DNA from: Tieghemostelium lacteum
Taxonomy: Eukaryota; Evosea; Eumycetozoa; Dictyosteliales; Raperosteliaceae
DNA length: 64,000 bases
Reading direction: 5' to 3'
NCBI GenBank assembly: GCA_001606155.1
Contig: LODT01000042.1
Span: 457,758-521,757, forward strand
Below, piece by piece: positions 19,378 through 30,338 of this stretch (positions are counted from its first letter, which is position 1; every line of letters begins with the position of its first letter). Position numbers and translations under genes: made by a program. Below the pieces are notes generated by a model. The model saw only the letters and a program-made list of their open reading frames with translations, made no database searches and was not told where the DNA came from.

Positions 19378-19663
19378 TCTAACTTTGTATTTCTATCTAA
19401 TAATATAGATAATTTATATTTAAATTTAATAATAAAGTGGTACAAGAAAAAAAAAATATAATATTAATATTTTCTACACTTATCACTAACACACTTTCTC
19501 CATCTACCAATTGAAATTACCACAAACACACCATTTCAAATAAATAACAATATAACTCAAAATATATAAAATTGAGTGATAGATGTTTTTAAAGAAAAGA
19601 GAGTGGGTAGGGGTTACCACTACAACAAAATTTAAATAATATATTATTTGAATCAGAGTAAAT
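19378..19663 (-). promoter_or_regulatory. Saposin-like gene upstream region
   Basis: A CA-rich stretch (CACTAACACACTTTCTCC and CCACAAACACACC, about 19487-19531) and a G/T-rich stretch (AGAGTGGGTAGGGG, about 19601-19614) stand out in an otherwise A/T-only spacer. They are candidate binding sites for the developmental regulator GBF, by analogy only. Confidence 0.3.
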
Positions 19664-20389
19664 TTATTTAGATTCTAATTCAGCGAGAGCTTCTTTGATA
19701 AACTTTGTGACTTGTTTATCTTGGGAAAGAATTGATGCGTGGCTTGCTGGTAAATGCACAACTTTAGCATTAACCATAGTAGACATTGCAGTTTGAGCTG
19801 CCAATGGTAAAATTCTATCTTCATCAGAAATTTGATACCAACATGGTAGATTTTTGTAACCCAGAGAGGTAACCTTTTCATAGACACAATTTAGAGAGAG
19901 TGGTTTTTGAGATTGACACCAAACGTTACTGTCTTCATCAGTTGTATCCTGGGCTAAAACAGTTTTAAATAATTTTGGATTCAACCATAGATCACCATAG
20001 GTATCTTTTAACATTAAACCGTCATCTGGGAATTGTAAATTACCTCCTAAAGCAGCGTCTAGATCTTGACCTTCACTTGGAATAATACCATTAACATAGA
20101 GCAAACCAACAACTTTATTTTGTAATTTATGTACAGCTTCAGTAATTACAAAACCACCGTATGAGTAACCTACTAATAAGATTTTACCTTCAATTCTTTC
20201 AACTAGTCTTCTGAGGGCTTCAACATCGTTGCTCAAAGATGTTAATGGTAATTGAGCAGCATAAACTTCCTTTTTCTTTGCAAGTCTTGCAAGTACTTTT
20301 CTCCAGATGTTAGCATCACACCATGATCCATGTACTAATACAACTTTAATAGTGTTATTGGTAGATATATTGTTTAAAATTGGTTCCAT
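19664..20389 (-). CDS. Alpha/beta-hydrolase fold protein
   Basis: 241 residues in a single exon, the size of bacterial single-domain alpha/beta hydrolases. VLVHGSWCDANIWRKVLARL carries the oxyanion HG motif. VGYSYGGFV is the nucleophile elbow (Ser near residue 82). ISDEDRILPL supplies the likely acid, and LPASHASILSQ the catalytic His. There is no signal peptide. The substrate is unknown; esterase, lactonase or hydroxynitrile lyase-type activity are all possible. The best-looking relatives I recall are bacterial 'alpha/beta hydrolase' proteins, so transfer from bacteria is possible but untested. The N-terminal MEPILNNI resembles the O-methyltransferase N-terminus. Confidence 0.88.
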   Translation of the reverse strand: MEPILNNISTNNTIKVVLVHGSWCDANIWRKVLARLAKKKEVYAAQLPLTSLSNDVEALRRLVERIEGKILLVGYSYGGFVITEAVHKLQNKVVGLLYVNGIIPSEGQDLDAALGGNLQFPDDGLMLKDTYGDLWLNPKLFKTVLAQDTTDEDSNVWCQSQKPLSLNCVYEKVTSLGYKNLPCWYQISDEDRILPLAAQTAMSTMVNAKVVHLPASHASILSQDKQVTKFIKEALAELESK

Positions 20390-20806
20390 GTTTTCTTTAA
20401 GCGTTGGTATTTAATTTAGACTAAATGAACCGAAAGATCTTTCGTTTTAATAATTTTTATACCAAAATGTCTTAGAGTGGCCCGGTTCTAATTTATTTCC
20501 ACTTTCTAAACGTTTTTTTGTAAAAATCATGATATTTATTAAGATGGGTCACATCAATATTAACGAATTCATTATTTTAAAAATCAATTTGATTAATGAA
20601 GAAGATATTTTTAATTAAAAAATAAATATATTTATTACTAGTAATGTAAAAAATAAAAATAAATTAATGATTTGATGATCATCAAATTATAATTTTTACA
20701 TTTTTTTTTATGAGAAATTATTATTAATAGGAATAAATTTCTATTTATTAATAATAGTATATAAAAAAAAACTTTTAAAAGTTTTTTAATATTAAAAGAA
20801 ATCAAC
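20390..20806. promoter_or_regulatory. Divergent spacer with a 14-bp palindrome
   Basis: Between the hydrolase (minus strand) and the EEP gene (plus strand). A perfect palindrome CGAAAGATCTTTCG lies at 20431-20444, about 42 bases upstream of the hydrolase start codon. A GC-richer patch TGGCCCGGTTC follows near 20476. The remainder is A/T runs. Confidence 0.45.
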
Positions 20807-21813
20807 ATGCATGTTTTAACATATAATATAAGATATGATACAACTTATGATAAACATAATGAATGGAAATATAGAAAGAATCTTGTAATTTCAAATATTC
20901 AACAATCAAAAGGTAATAAAATAATTATAGTAATTAATATGAAGTTATTATAATATTAATTTATATTAAAATTTTAAACATAAACACAGCACAAATTATT
21001 GGATTACAAGAATGTCTACATAATCAAATTGAAGATATTTTAGAGGGACTAGGTGGTAGATATTCATATATTGGAAAAGGTAGAGATGATGGAATAAAGG
21101 CCGGAGAATACTCACCAATAATCTATGATAATCAATCTATAAAATTGGAACATCATCATCAATTTTGGATTAGTGAAAAATGTTATGAACCAGGTTCAAA
21201 AAGTTGGAATACAACTTGTTGTCGTATATTAACGTGGGGTTATTTCCGTGAACTTAGCGCTAACAAAACATTTTATTTCCTAAATACACATTTGGATCAC
21301 CAATCTAAAGAAGCTAGAGCACAAGGTGCAATGTTGATTAAAACATTTATCTCCACATTAGATAAAACCATTCCAGTATGTTTAGTTGGTGATTTTAATG
21401 ATTACACACATTCAGTAACTCTAAAGAATCTATTAACTGATACTAATCCCGATGTGGCTATTAGTTATCTTAACTATTTACAAATTCAGAGAGATCAATC
21501 AACATTTTCTTATCAAAATTTGTATAATAGTAGAGATATCTCTGCTATACCTGTAACTGGTCCAAAAAGTAGGTTATAAATATTATAAACAAGAAAAGAT
21601 ATTTTACTAACACTAAAGATTCACACCATTACAATAGGAACATTCACTGGTTTTACTGATGAATTTAATGAAGAAATTGATTATATCATTGTAAATAGTG
21701 CATTCAAAGTTGATCAATTTCAAATTGTAAATAATAATCCACAAAAGTTTGGCATTGGTCAAACTATAGCTTCAGATCATCTACCTGTTACTGCTATTTT
21801 ATCATTCAAATAA
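20807..21813 (+). CDS. Endonuclease/exonuclease/phosphatase (EEP) superfamily protein
   Basis: Exons 20807-20912, 20990-21568 and 21638-21813 join in phase to give 286 residues. The EEP landmarks are in order. The N-terminus is LTYNIRYDT. IIGLQE supplies the metal-binding Glu (about residue 43). FLNTHLDHQSKEARAQGA, PVCLVGDFND, the GPKRTFTGF loop spanning the last splice, DYIIVNS, and ASDHLPV with the catalytic Asp-His complete the set. There is no signal peptide or extra domain. It is closest in style to bacterial stand-alone EEP hydrolases rather than to APE1 or IPPc enzymes. The substrate (nucleic acid, phospholipid or sugar phosphate) cannot be told. Confidence 0.88.
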
Positions 21814-21951
21814 ATACACACTTTGTTTTCATATCAATAAATGATTATAATAATAAGCAATTACAAAATATAAATAAAAAAAAAGAGTATAGTTATATAT
21901 ATATATTAATTACCAGATCATTTAAATTATATTTTGTAAAAAATTAACTGT

Positions 21952-22456
21952 TTATTTTCTGTCAGTAGTGGTTGGCTTTTTCAATCCAGGTCTGACTGGT
22001 CTGGTTCTGATCTTACGATCTTCACGTGATCTGACACGAACAATGTGAGAGTGGATGGCACATGAAATACAGTATTGGGATTTAACGTAGGTTTTTGGGA
22101 ATTTGTAACCTTTTTCAACAAAGATGTTCATATCTGAGATATCTTTAGTGGCGGCATTTTCAACAATTGGACGAATGTAGAATCTCTTTACAGCTTTATC
22201 CTATTATTGTTTAGTTGATTCTTGTGATTAGTAAAAAGAATACTTAAAAAAAATAAACCATCAAAAACACATCTGATCCACTTCTGAATTTACGTAAAAT
22301 TTTTTTTCTCTCTTTTGTGTGTGATGATGAGGTGTGGTTTAAATATTAAATAATATCTACCTTTGGGACAACTCTAGCACAGTTGGTGCATCTGATGTTT
22401 TGGACGCTTCCACGACCGTGTTTGGATCTACCATGATTACGTCTCTTTTGTGTCAT
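21952..22456 (-). CDS. rps26: 40S ribosomal protein S26 (eS26)
   Basis: Exons 22361-22456 and 21952-22200 join between codons to give 114 residues, the usual size. It reads [19 protein letters not shown], then the zinc-ribbon [17 protein letters not shown] and [16 protein letters not shown]. The two CxxC pairs and the basic N-terminus are diagnostic. The coding intron is 160 bases, longer than others here. Upstream, GTATGTTACTTT at about 22721-22732 (minus strand) and TTTAATAG just before the start look like the ends of a further, 5' UTR intron of about 270 bases. Confidence 0.95.
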
Positions 22457-23119
22457 TCTCTATTAAATTACAATAATTATGTTTATATTAGTCTCCATAA
22501 TTTGTAAATGTACTGTCATCTATTGTCTACAATGATTATGAGTATCCAAATTATCAAATAAACCATTCAATAAAGTTGCATCCAAAAGTATTGTATTTTA
22601 TAAAGTCATCAGAATTCTCTAATATTTTCCACATTAGATCCGCTCCTTAATTTAATGGTAATTAAAGTGTAATTGGATAAACATTTTCTATGTTTTTAAA
22701 AGACAGTAAGTAGTGATATTAAAGTAACATACTCTCTAATGTTGTTGACTAAAAATCGTAAGAGGGGAAAAAGAAAAAAAAAAAACTCAAAAAAATTTTT
22801 CGTCTTTCAAAAAAAATTTTGATTTTTTTACACAAAGGTCTCTTTTTTGTTACAAAATATTTACAAAAAATCAAATATAAAATCATACAAATAATAAAAT
22901 ATAAAATTTGATTTGTAGAATTTACATTTAAAAATCTTATGAATATTGAATATTTAATAAATTGATAATATAATATTATAAAAATATAATATATTAAGTT
23001 TAAGGCAACAACAAAAAAAATGAGATAAGATTATAGTCACACTTTTACAAATTTAAGTAAATTTAATTTTTTTATTTTTTTTTTTTTAATTTAGTTTATT
23101 GTGATGTTCCATACATAGG
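22457..23119. promoter_or_regulatory. Divergent spacer between rps26 and the C3HC zinc-finger gene
   Basis: 663 bases. The half next to rps26 is of mixed composition and probably contains its 5' UTR intron (about 22461-22732). The other half is A/T tracts. T-rich sequence ending in TTTAG near 23093 could be a 3' splice site in the leader of the zinc-finger gene. A four-codon upstream frame (ATG at 23104, TAG ending at 23118) sits one base before the main ATG. Confidence 0.4.
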
Positions 23120-24178
23120 ATGGACAATAGGATAAAACAAATATTGGGAAATTTAGATAATGCCACTTTAAACCAATTGACATTACTATCTAATGATTTA
23201 ATAAAGAATACTGATTCAAACAACCAAACTAGTAGCAGTAGTAATAATAGTAAAAGTACCAACCCATGGAATAGTTCAGATTATTATAAACGAGTTCAAA
23301 CCTATAGTGTATTGAATTGGTTTGCAAAACCTTCATGTATAGATCCTTTAGAATGCTCTAGATTTGGTTGGGTAAATTGTGATTTTGATATGTTAGAATG
23401 TGAAAATTGCCAAAAACAGCTGTACTACAAGATACCATCTAATCTCAGTTTAGATGTTCAATCACAGCGTATATCGGATTTTAAAATATCTGTACAAAGT
23501 AGTGGACACAGGGAAACATGTCTATGGAAAGACAATGGATGTCCACCATATTTTGCTAGACTTAAAGGTATACCAAGTCAGACCCAAATGGAGTCATTTA
23601 AAAAGAGATCACAAAATCTATTTAAGAATTTAAACCCTCTTCCTGAACTTTCAGTTGAATACCAAGCGGTTTGGAATCACAAGCAACTCAAGCAAAAAGA
23701 GCCACAAACAAACATCCTCAATGGAATAATGACAGTGGCTGAGTTTAAGGATTTTAGTAATATAAAATCCCAAGCATCATGCTTAATTGCATTATGTGGT
23801 TGGGATTATTTTGAACCATCTATTTTACCTCTAAATGTAGATATTCATGATTCAGTACCACTATCAGAGGAACAACAAAAGGATCATCAACACATTTACT
23901 GTTCCTATTGCCAAAGAGTATGTGGCCTATGGAATTTTATGGAATTACAAGAGAATGCAATTTCACCATTTCACAAAGATACTGAACAGATAAGGTATCA
24001 GTTCAGAGAGAATGACATTAATCAACAAACTAACAATAATAAGAGAAAGAGAAAAAAATTTGAAGAATCTAGAAAGAAAATTAATTTTGAAAGAGTGTTA
24101 ACTCAAACTATTGGAAATAGTCAGAGTTATAAACACTTTAAATCAGATACTAATAATAATAATAATATCTTTATTCAA

Positions 24179-24224
<46 letters not shown>

Positions 24225-24714
24225 CTAGTAGTATAAATAGTAATAGTAAATATTCAGGAACATTTGGTTGTAACAATACAAATAATGATTCATTTACATC
24301 TAAAGTTGGATGGACCTGGGGTACTTCATTTATACATGAAGAACAATCAAAAATTTCCATAAAAGATGCAGTTCAATCACAGGTGAAAAAAAGAGCATTT
24401 TCACCAGTTACCGAACATAGATGGTTTTGCCCTTGGATGCTTAGAAATTTAGAAAATAGCGAACAAATACAACAGCACCAAAATGTAGATGATAATAATA
24501 ATAATAATAATAATATTAGTCAAAATTCACATAAAACAGGATGGGAGAATTTATTAAATTTACTTTTAAACCAATCATCTTCTTCCTACCAAAATTCAAA
24601 TTTAACAAAGGTATGTAAGATAATACTATTACCACACCAAATCAATATTTTATTGACAATCATCTTTTAAAATAGGAGAATAGTAATATTCTAGCCATTT
24701 TAAATTCCATATAA
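23120..24714 (+). CDS. C3HC zinc-finger protein, NIPA/ZC3HC1-like
   Basis: Exons 23120-24610 and 24676-24714 join between codons to give 509 residues. The C3HC domain is at about 55-155: the core includes SRFGWVNCDFDMLECENCQK and ends in SSGHRETCLWKDNGCPP. A second repeat (Rsm1-like) holds LIALCGWDYFEP, IYCSYCQRVCGLWNF and the late FSPVTEHRWFCPWMLRN. ZC3HC1/NIPA and its yeast relative Pml39 are nuclear-basket proteins, and NIPA has also been called an F-box-type factor. Here the two halves are split by basic and Asn-rich linkers, one encoded by a pure AAT run at about 24178-24221. The second exon supplies only 12 residues. Confidence 0.85.
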
Positions 24715-25042
24715 AAATAATAAAAAGTACAACACTAATTTTGTGTATAAATGTATATATAAAAACAATAAATTCAAAATATGCCATACTAAACCCCCAA
24801 TAATGTTCAATTCATTTCGGGGAGATTTGTGGAAATTAAAAAAAATTGTAAACTCTAAAAATAACAAAAAGTTAATTTGGGACACATTTGCTCCAAATTA
24901 AAAACATTTAGTAGAAATGTTGATTGAAAGTTTCCTAAAAAAAGCAGAACCTCTTCAAAATTTAACATTCAAAACAAAGAAAATTTATTCATTATAAAAT
25001 AGTTTCAAATAATTTGAATATTAAATATTAGATAAATTAAAA
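24715..25042. other. AT-rich spacer
   Basis: 328 bases between the zinc-finger gene and the G-alpha gene, both on the plus strand. It is nearly all A and T. I see no repeat, RNA gene or clear motif. Confidence 0.4.
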
Positions 25043-26158
25043 ATGGGGTCAAATTACAGTGCATTAAATCATTGGAGTATTGAGAGATCAATACTCAAAG
25101 ATAAAAAAACCAAATATGTTCAAAATTGTAATACTATATTGATTTTTGGGTCGGAGAATAGTAGTAAAAATAAATTTATTAGTTTGGCAAAGTTTCTATT
25201 CCCTCTGGAGAATGATCATAAGGAAACTAAATATACTACACAATTGATTGTAAACCATTTACACAACTCGGTAAAAGAGATTATTGTATTTATTCAACAT
25301 ACTTGGCATCAACTGTATTCCACCGATAAAGGAGAAGAAGCTTGGTATCAATTAAAGTCAGTTGACTACAATAACTTTGATTTAAGAAAACTAAAAGAAA
25401 TATCAAAATATGTAAATGATCTATATCAAGATAGTTCTTTTAAAGAGTACTATTTTTCTGAAAATTTTGTAAAAAAGGAAAAAAACTCGATATAGTATGT
25501 TATTATACTGTTAATATAATTTCACAATTTATGATATTCTAATAATTCACTTGAAATTAGTTTAATAGAAAATTGTCAGAGAATTTCAAGCTCAGTATAT
25601 ATACCCTCTCCAGAAGATATAATCAAAAGTCAAATCAATTTAAATTTAAATTGTACCACAGATACAAATATCCGATGTGGAAAGATAAATTATAATTTAG
25701 TGGATACATGTGGTCAAAAGAATCAAATTAACAAATGGATACATCAATTTGAATCAGCAGAGTTACTTTTATTCTTTATATCATTGAGTGATTATGATCA
25801 GTCTCCTGATAGACCATCAGCCAATTGTAGTAATAAGTTACAAGAATGTTTAAATACTTTTGATGAAGTTGTAAATAACAAATACTTTCAAGATAGACCT
25901 GTTTTACTGCTAGTTGACTGTAAAGAAACTTTTGGAGAAACACTATTATCTAAACCATTGGTAAATTATTTCCCTGATTTTAACAAAAAAAATGAACTTA
26001 ATGATGCCAGAAGTTTTCTTATACAACAATTTAGAGAAAAAGATCAATTTAATAGAAAGAACAAAAGATTGTTCATTCACTCTGTAAATACATCAGACCA
26101 CAATCAAGTAATTGAATTTTTTAGTTATTTTAAAATTATTACAAATGAAATAAATTAA
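25043..26158 (+). CDS. Divergent heterotrimeric G protein alpha subunit
   Basis: Exons 25043-25494 and 25561-26158 join in phase to give 349 residues, exactly the size of a G-alpha. It has an N-myristoylation start (MGSNYSA). The join yields YLIENCQRISSSVYIPSPEDI, which matches the helical-domain end and linker of G-alpha proteins. Switch II is recognisable (VDTCGQKNQINKWIHQFESA, then LFFISLSDYDQ), as is the end (HSVNTSDHNQVIEFFSYFKI). Key nucleotide residues are altered. The P-loop reads GSENSSKN instead of GAGESGKS. The switch I Arg-Thr segment is replaced by Ile/Asn-rich sequence. The N-K-x-D box reads VDCKET. The Gln of switch II (about 203) is kept. It may bind nucleotide poorly or act as a pseudo-GTPase (inference). 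Confidence 0.85.
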
Positions 26159-26464
26159 ATAAACAACTAATAGAAATGTACACTAGAATCTAAAAAATAT
26201 ACAATGAAATTTATTTATATATTTATTTATGACTGTCTAAAAGAAAAAAAAGATGGTTAGTAGAAGTGTTAGTAAAAAATATAAAATAAGAGAAATAAAA
26301 AAAAAAAAAAAAGAAAGCCCATTCCAAGGTAACAGCGAGAATCCAGCATGAGGTGGTATATCTCGGAAGATAAACTTGAAATAGTAAGGGTCAGAAAATT
26401 AATTGGTTTAATTTAAAGTGTTGTCCAAACACCCCGAATCCTTCTATTTTATTGATCAAGTTTT
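26159..26464. other. Spacer with a GC-richer, hairpin-forming patch
   Basis: Convergent spacer between the G-alpha gene and rps13. After an A16-type tract, bases about 26315-26450 are of clearly higher GC than other spacers. They contain CGAGA (about 26335) pairing with TCTCG (about 26361) around an inner CCA/TGG pair, and a later ACCCCG stretch. On the minus strand AATAAA lies near 26448, just past the rps13 stop, and could be its polyadenylation signal. A small structured RNA is possible; I find no family signature. Confidence 0.35.
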
Positions 26465-27205
26465 TTAAGCAACTAAAGTAGAGGCAGTGGCTGATTCGCT
26501 AATAGTTGAGAAAAGAAGAGTAAAGAAAATTAGTATACTAAGAGAATATATATTTGTTTGAATTGCCAAATACTTACTATTTCCAGGTTGGTGGGAGAGA
26601 ACCGTTCTTTCTGTATGGACGGGATAATCTGTGAATACGAGATTCAACTAAACGGAGATGGAATTTACCGTCTAGATCGTTTCTGTTTCTTTGTAAATGT
26701 TTGTTGATGGTAACGGCTTTCTTGATCAAGTTGAACAAATCTTCTGGGATCTTTGGAGCAATACCGTTGACCTTTAAGATTCTTAAAATTTTGCTACCAG
26801 TGATGTTTTTGACTTGAGCAACACCTTGTGAATCTCTTAATTGAGCACCAATTTGGGATGGAGTGAAACCTCTTTTGGCTAATTTGCAAACTTGTTCACA
26901 AACATCAGTGGAGGTCATTTTGGACCATGAGTGTGGTTTTCTGTTGTATGGCAGGGCTGAACCTGAGATACCTTTTCCGTTTGAATGCATACGACCCTAA
27001 ATAGTAATATTATTTTTATATTAACATTTGTATTATATTATTTTGAAAATTGTCTAATCATAAAATCATTTAAATCAATATTGTTTTAGCTACACTGAAT
27101 TTATCTTTTAGTCTGTATTTCTTTTTGAACTACATCTAGAAGGAAATTTGTATTGATCGAGAAATAATTTTAATGTATGATTAGATTGAAAATATGACAT
27201 ACCAT
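26465..27205 (-). CDS. rps13: 40S ribosomal protein S13 (uS15)
   Basis: Three exons, 27203-27205, 26578-26996 and 26465-26498, join to give 151 residues, exactly the eukaryotic S13 length. The first exon is only the ATG codon, followed directly by GTATGT. The second begins [20 protein letters not shown] and contains [20 protein letters not shown] and [12 protein letters not shown]. The third encodes the C-terminus ([11 protein letters not shown], completed across the splice). The intron after ATG is 206 bases. Splitting the start codon from the rest of the protein is common in ribosomal protein genes. Any annotation without the first exon would start at the internal Met of MHSNGKG and lose the conserved GR. 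Confidence 0.95.
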
Positions 27206-27670
27206 CTTGTTATGTTCTTTTGGCTTTCGAGTTAAAACGATTAGAGGAAGAGAAAAAAAAATTCGTAAAATCAAGAATTTTTATTTTTAAAAAAAATTGG
27301 ATTTTTTACATAGGTTTTTACAAAATAATTACCAAAAAGATCTACATATCTAACATATTTAATTTATATGTTAAAGTCATTAAATAAATTAAAATGAATA
27401 ATAACTTTTGATATCCATGGCACTATTATTAAAAGCCAATAACAATTATCTAAAATTTTATAGATTTAAAAAATTCAAATTTCAATCAAACAAAAATTTT
27501 TACATTATTTATATATACCAAAATACTAAGATAAATATTTTTTAACAGTAATAAATTGAAAATATGTGATATAAATATTAATAAATTTAAAATTAAAATT
27601 TTCATACAAATTTTCCTCGTTCGTTTTTTTTTTTTATGTAAAAAAATCCGGAAAGTGATTAAATATAAAG
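27206..27670. promoter_or_regulatory. Divergent spacer between rps13 and the Sda1 gene
   Basis: 465 bases separating two ribosome-related genes that point away from each other, so regulatory sites may be shared. It is very AT-rich, with T and A tracts at both ends near the likely transcription starts. No clear motif is seen. Confidence 0.35.
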
Positions 27671-30016
27671 ATGGCCTCTGGTAGAATATTAGATTTATTA
27701 CAATTACAGAATTTGACCAAGAGAGATCCATCAGCATACAAAGATGAGTTTTTACAACAATTTAATCACTACAAGACCCAATTGAATATATTTCAATTGA
27801 AACCAACTAAAGATTATAAACATTTTGCACAACTTGTCAGTTATCTAAGTCATGTTTGTAAATGTTATCCTAAAGAGTTATCAGAATTCCCAAAACAGAT
27901 ATCCGATCTACTAGAACATTCATGTAATAATTTAGAGCCTGATCTCAGAAGAATTCTAGCAAAATCACTCATTCTCATGAGAAATAGAGATCTATTACCA
28001 CAAATCACTCTATTATCACTATTTTTTAAACTATTTAGAGTACATGATAAACCACTTAGATCATTGCTCTACAGTTATATAGTCTCCGATATCAAAAACA
28101 CCAATTTAAAATCAAAAAATGTAAAATTAAACAAATCTCTACAGAATTTTATGTTTACCATGATGAATGATGACTCAGAGATTGCTTCTAAGATGTCTCT
28201 AAAGGTTATGGTTGAATTATTTAGAAAAAAAGTTTGGTAAGTACTATTTTTTTATATAAAATTACAAAATATATTAACAATTTATTGGTGTATATATAGG
28301 CATGATACTAAAACAGTAAATGTAATAAGTAATGGTGTCTTTAGTAAGAATTCAAAGATTATAATTACAACATTGAATTTCTTTTTACACATTGATAATC
28401 CAGATAGAGTTGATTCAGATGATGAAAATGAGGCATCAAAGAAGGATAAAGCTAAGGAGAAATATAGAAAATCTTCACTCTCTCTAAAAGTAGGAAAGAA
28501 AACTAAATCTAGACAGACTAGATTAAACAAAACCAAATCGGATTTCAAGAAAGCCAAAGAAGAGGAACTAAAGAAACTGAATCCAAATTTTCCAGCCATT
28601 GAATTGATTCATGATCCACAAGGTTATTGTGAGAAATTATTTAATTTATTACAAAAGACCACAGAGACCTTTGAAACTAGAATCCTAATGATGAATTTTA
28701 TCAGTCGTCTCATTTTCACACACAAATTAATGATCTATAATTTCTATCCATTTTTACAAAAATATTTGCAACCACACCAAAAAGAGATAACCTATATTCT
28801 AGCTGTTTTGGCACAATCTTGTCACGAATTGGTTGATCCTGATGTACTTAAACCAATTATATCAACTATTGCAAAATACTTTGTAAATGATGGTTGTAAT
28901 CCAGAGGTTATTGCCATTGGTTTAAATACTATAAGAGCTATCGCCAGTAGATGTCCACTCTCTATGGATAAGGTATTACTTGCTGATCTCATTCAGTACA
29001 AGGATAAAAAAGAAAAAGGTGTAAAAATGGCTTCAACCTCTTTACTACATTTCTTTAGAGAGAATTATCCTTCACTTTTACCAAAAAAAGAAAGAGGTAA
29101 AAAGAAAACTGATATTCAACCATTGGAGTTTGGTGCTCAAAAAATACATACCGCTATTGATGGTGTTGAATTACTCTATGATGAAGAGTTAAATAGAGAA
29201 TTGGATCAACATGAAAATGCTGATGATGATGATGATGAATTTATGGATATAGAAGATGATGAGGAAATGAATGACATCCAAGATGATGATGGTTGGGAGT
29301 CTGCTTCTGATGAGGAAGATGAAGAAGAAAAACAAAATAATTGGAAAGAAGTTAAAGATGGCGAGGAAATTGAAGTCTCTGATGATGAGGAAGATGATGA
29401 CGAAGAAGAAGATGAAGAGGATGATGGTGAATGGGAGGAGGTTTCTGATGATGAAGATGATGAAAATGAGGAAGAATGGGAAGAGGTTTCAGATGATGAA
29501 CAAGAAGAAGAGGAGGAAGAGGAAGAAGATAAAGAAACAACAGAACAACAAAAAGTAGTTCAAAAGAAGACAATACCTGAACCTGACGATTTAGGTTTAA
29601 AGATTCTATCAGATCAAGATATTGAGAGAATTAAGAAGCTTAAAGCTCTTCGTGATAGTAAGAGTCTAAAGAGACCATTGGAGGCAATTTCACAAGATGA
29701 CGATGATGAAAATGTGAATGGTTACATTGATCCAATGGATCTTAGAGGTGAACACAAAAAGAGAAAAGCTTCTCTCGAAGAAAGAATTGCTCTAGTTAAA
29801 GAAGGTAGAAAAGATAGAGACTATGGCAGTAAAACTTCTAGAAAGAAGAGAGGAAAGATGACATCAACAACCAATGAACAAAAAGAAAAAACTACTAAAC
29901 CGTTCATGTTAATGAAGAAATCCAATAAGGTTAGATCAAAACAAACGATGTCCATTAGAGATAGACAAATTAAAAAATCAAAACATATTGCCAAGCAAGC
30001 TAAAGGTCGTCATTAG
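27671..30016 (+). CDS. sdad1: SDA1 homologue, 60S ribosome biogenesis
   Basis: Exons 27671-28236 and 28300-30016 join in phase (through a Trp codon) to give 760 residues. The N-terminal two-thirds is an all-helical repeat protein with Sda1 landmarks. These include LLQLQNLTKRDPSAYKDEF near the start, FPKQISDLLEHSCNNLEPDL, and FELIHDPQ-type sequence (AIELIHDPQGYCEKLFNLL). Further along are VIAIGLNTIRAIASRCPL and DKEKGVKMASTSLLHFFRENYP-like sequence. A long Asp/Glu tract (about 515-640) and a basic C-terminus (SKHIAKQAKGRH) follow. Sda1/SDAD1 is a nucleolar protein needed for 60S subunit maturation and export. It faces away from rps13. Confidence 0.92.
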
Positions 30017-30338
30017 TCTGTTAATTTTTGATTTACAAATAAATAACAATTTACAATCAAAAAAAAAAAAACCTCATTTCTCATCTCTTTTCCAGATTTC
30101 TTTGAATTGGTTGTATCCATTATTAGTTGTTGGAAAGGTAACATCATAAATTTTTTTTTTTTGAATTTTTTTTTTAATTATTTTTTGAGATTCCAAGTCA
30201 CACATTTACACTTATTTTAAGTTATACATATTTAAATGTTATTTCAATAAATTGAAATTTGTAGGTGTTTAAAATAGAATAGGTTAGATAGATATTATAT
30301 CCAAGAATTTAAAGAAAAAAAAACATAGTCAAGAAATA
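30017..30338. other. AT-rich spacer
   Basis: 322 bases between Sda1 and the WD40 gene. Homopolymer A and T runs dominate. A CT-rich stretch near 30075-30095 (CTCATTTCTCATCTCTTTTCC) is the only departure. No gene is seen. Confidence 0.35.

Noticed and set aside
22201-22360. Possible C/D-box snoRNA in the rps26 intron (TGATGA near 22325)
   Set aside because: No CTGA box or terminal stem on the same strand at a fitting distance.
24166-24231. AAT repeat considered as a stand-alone satellite
   Set aside because: It is in frame inside the zinc-finger gene as poly-Asn, a common feature of dictyostelid proteins.
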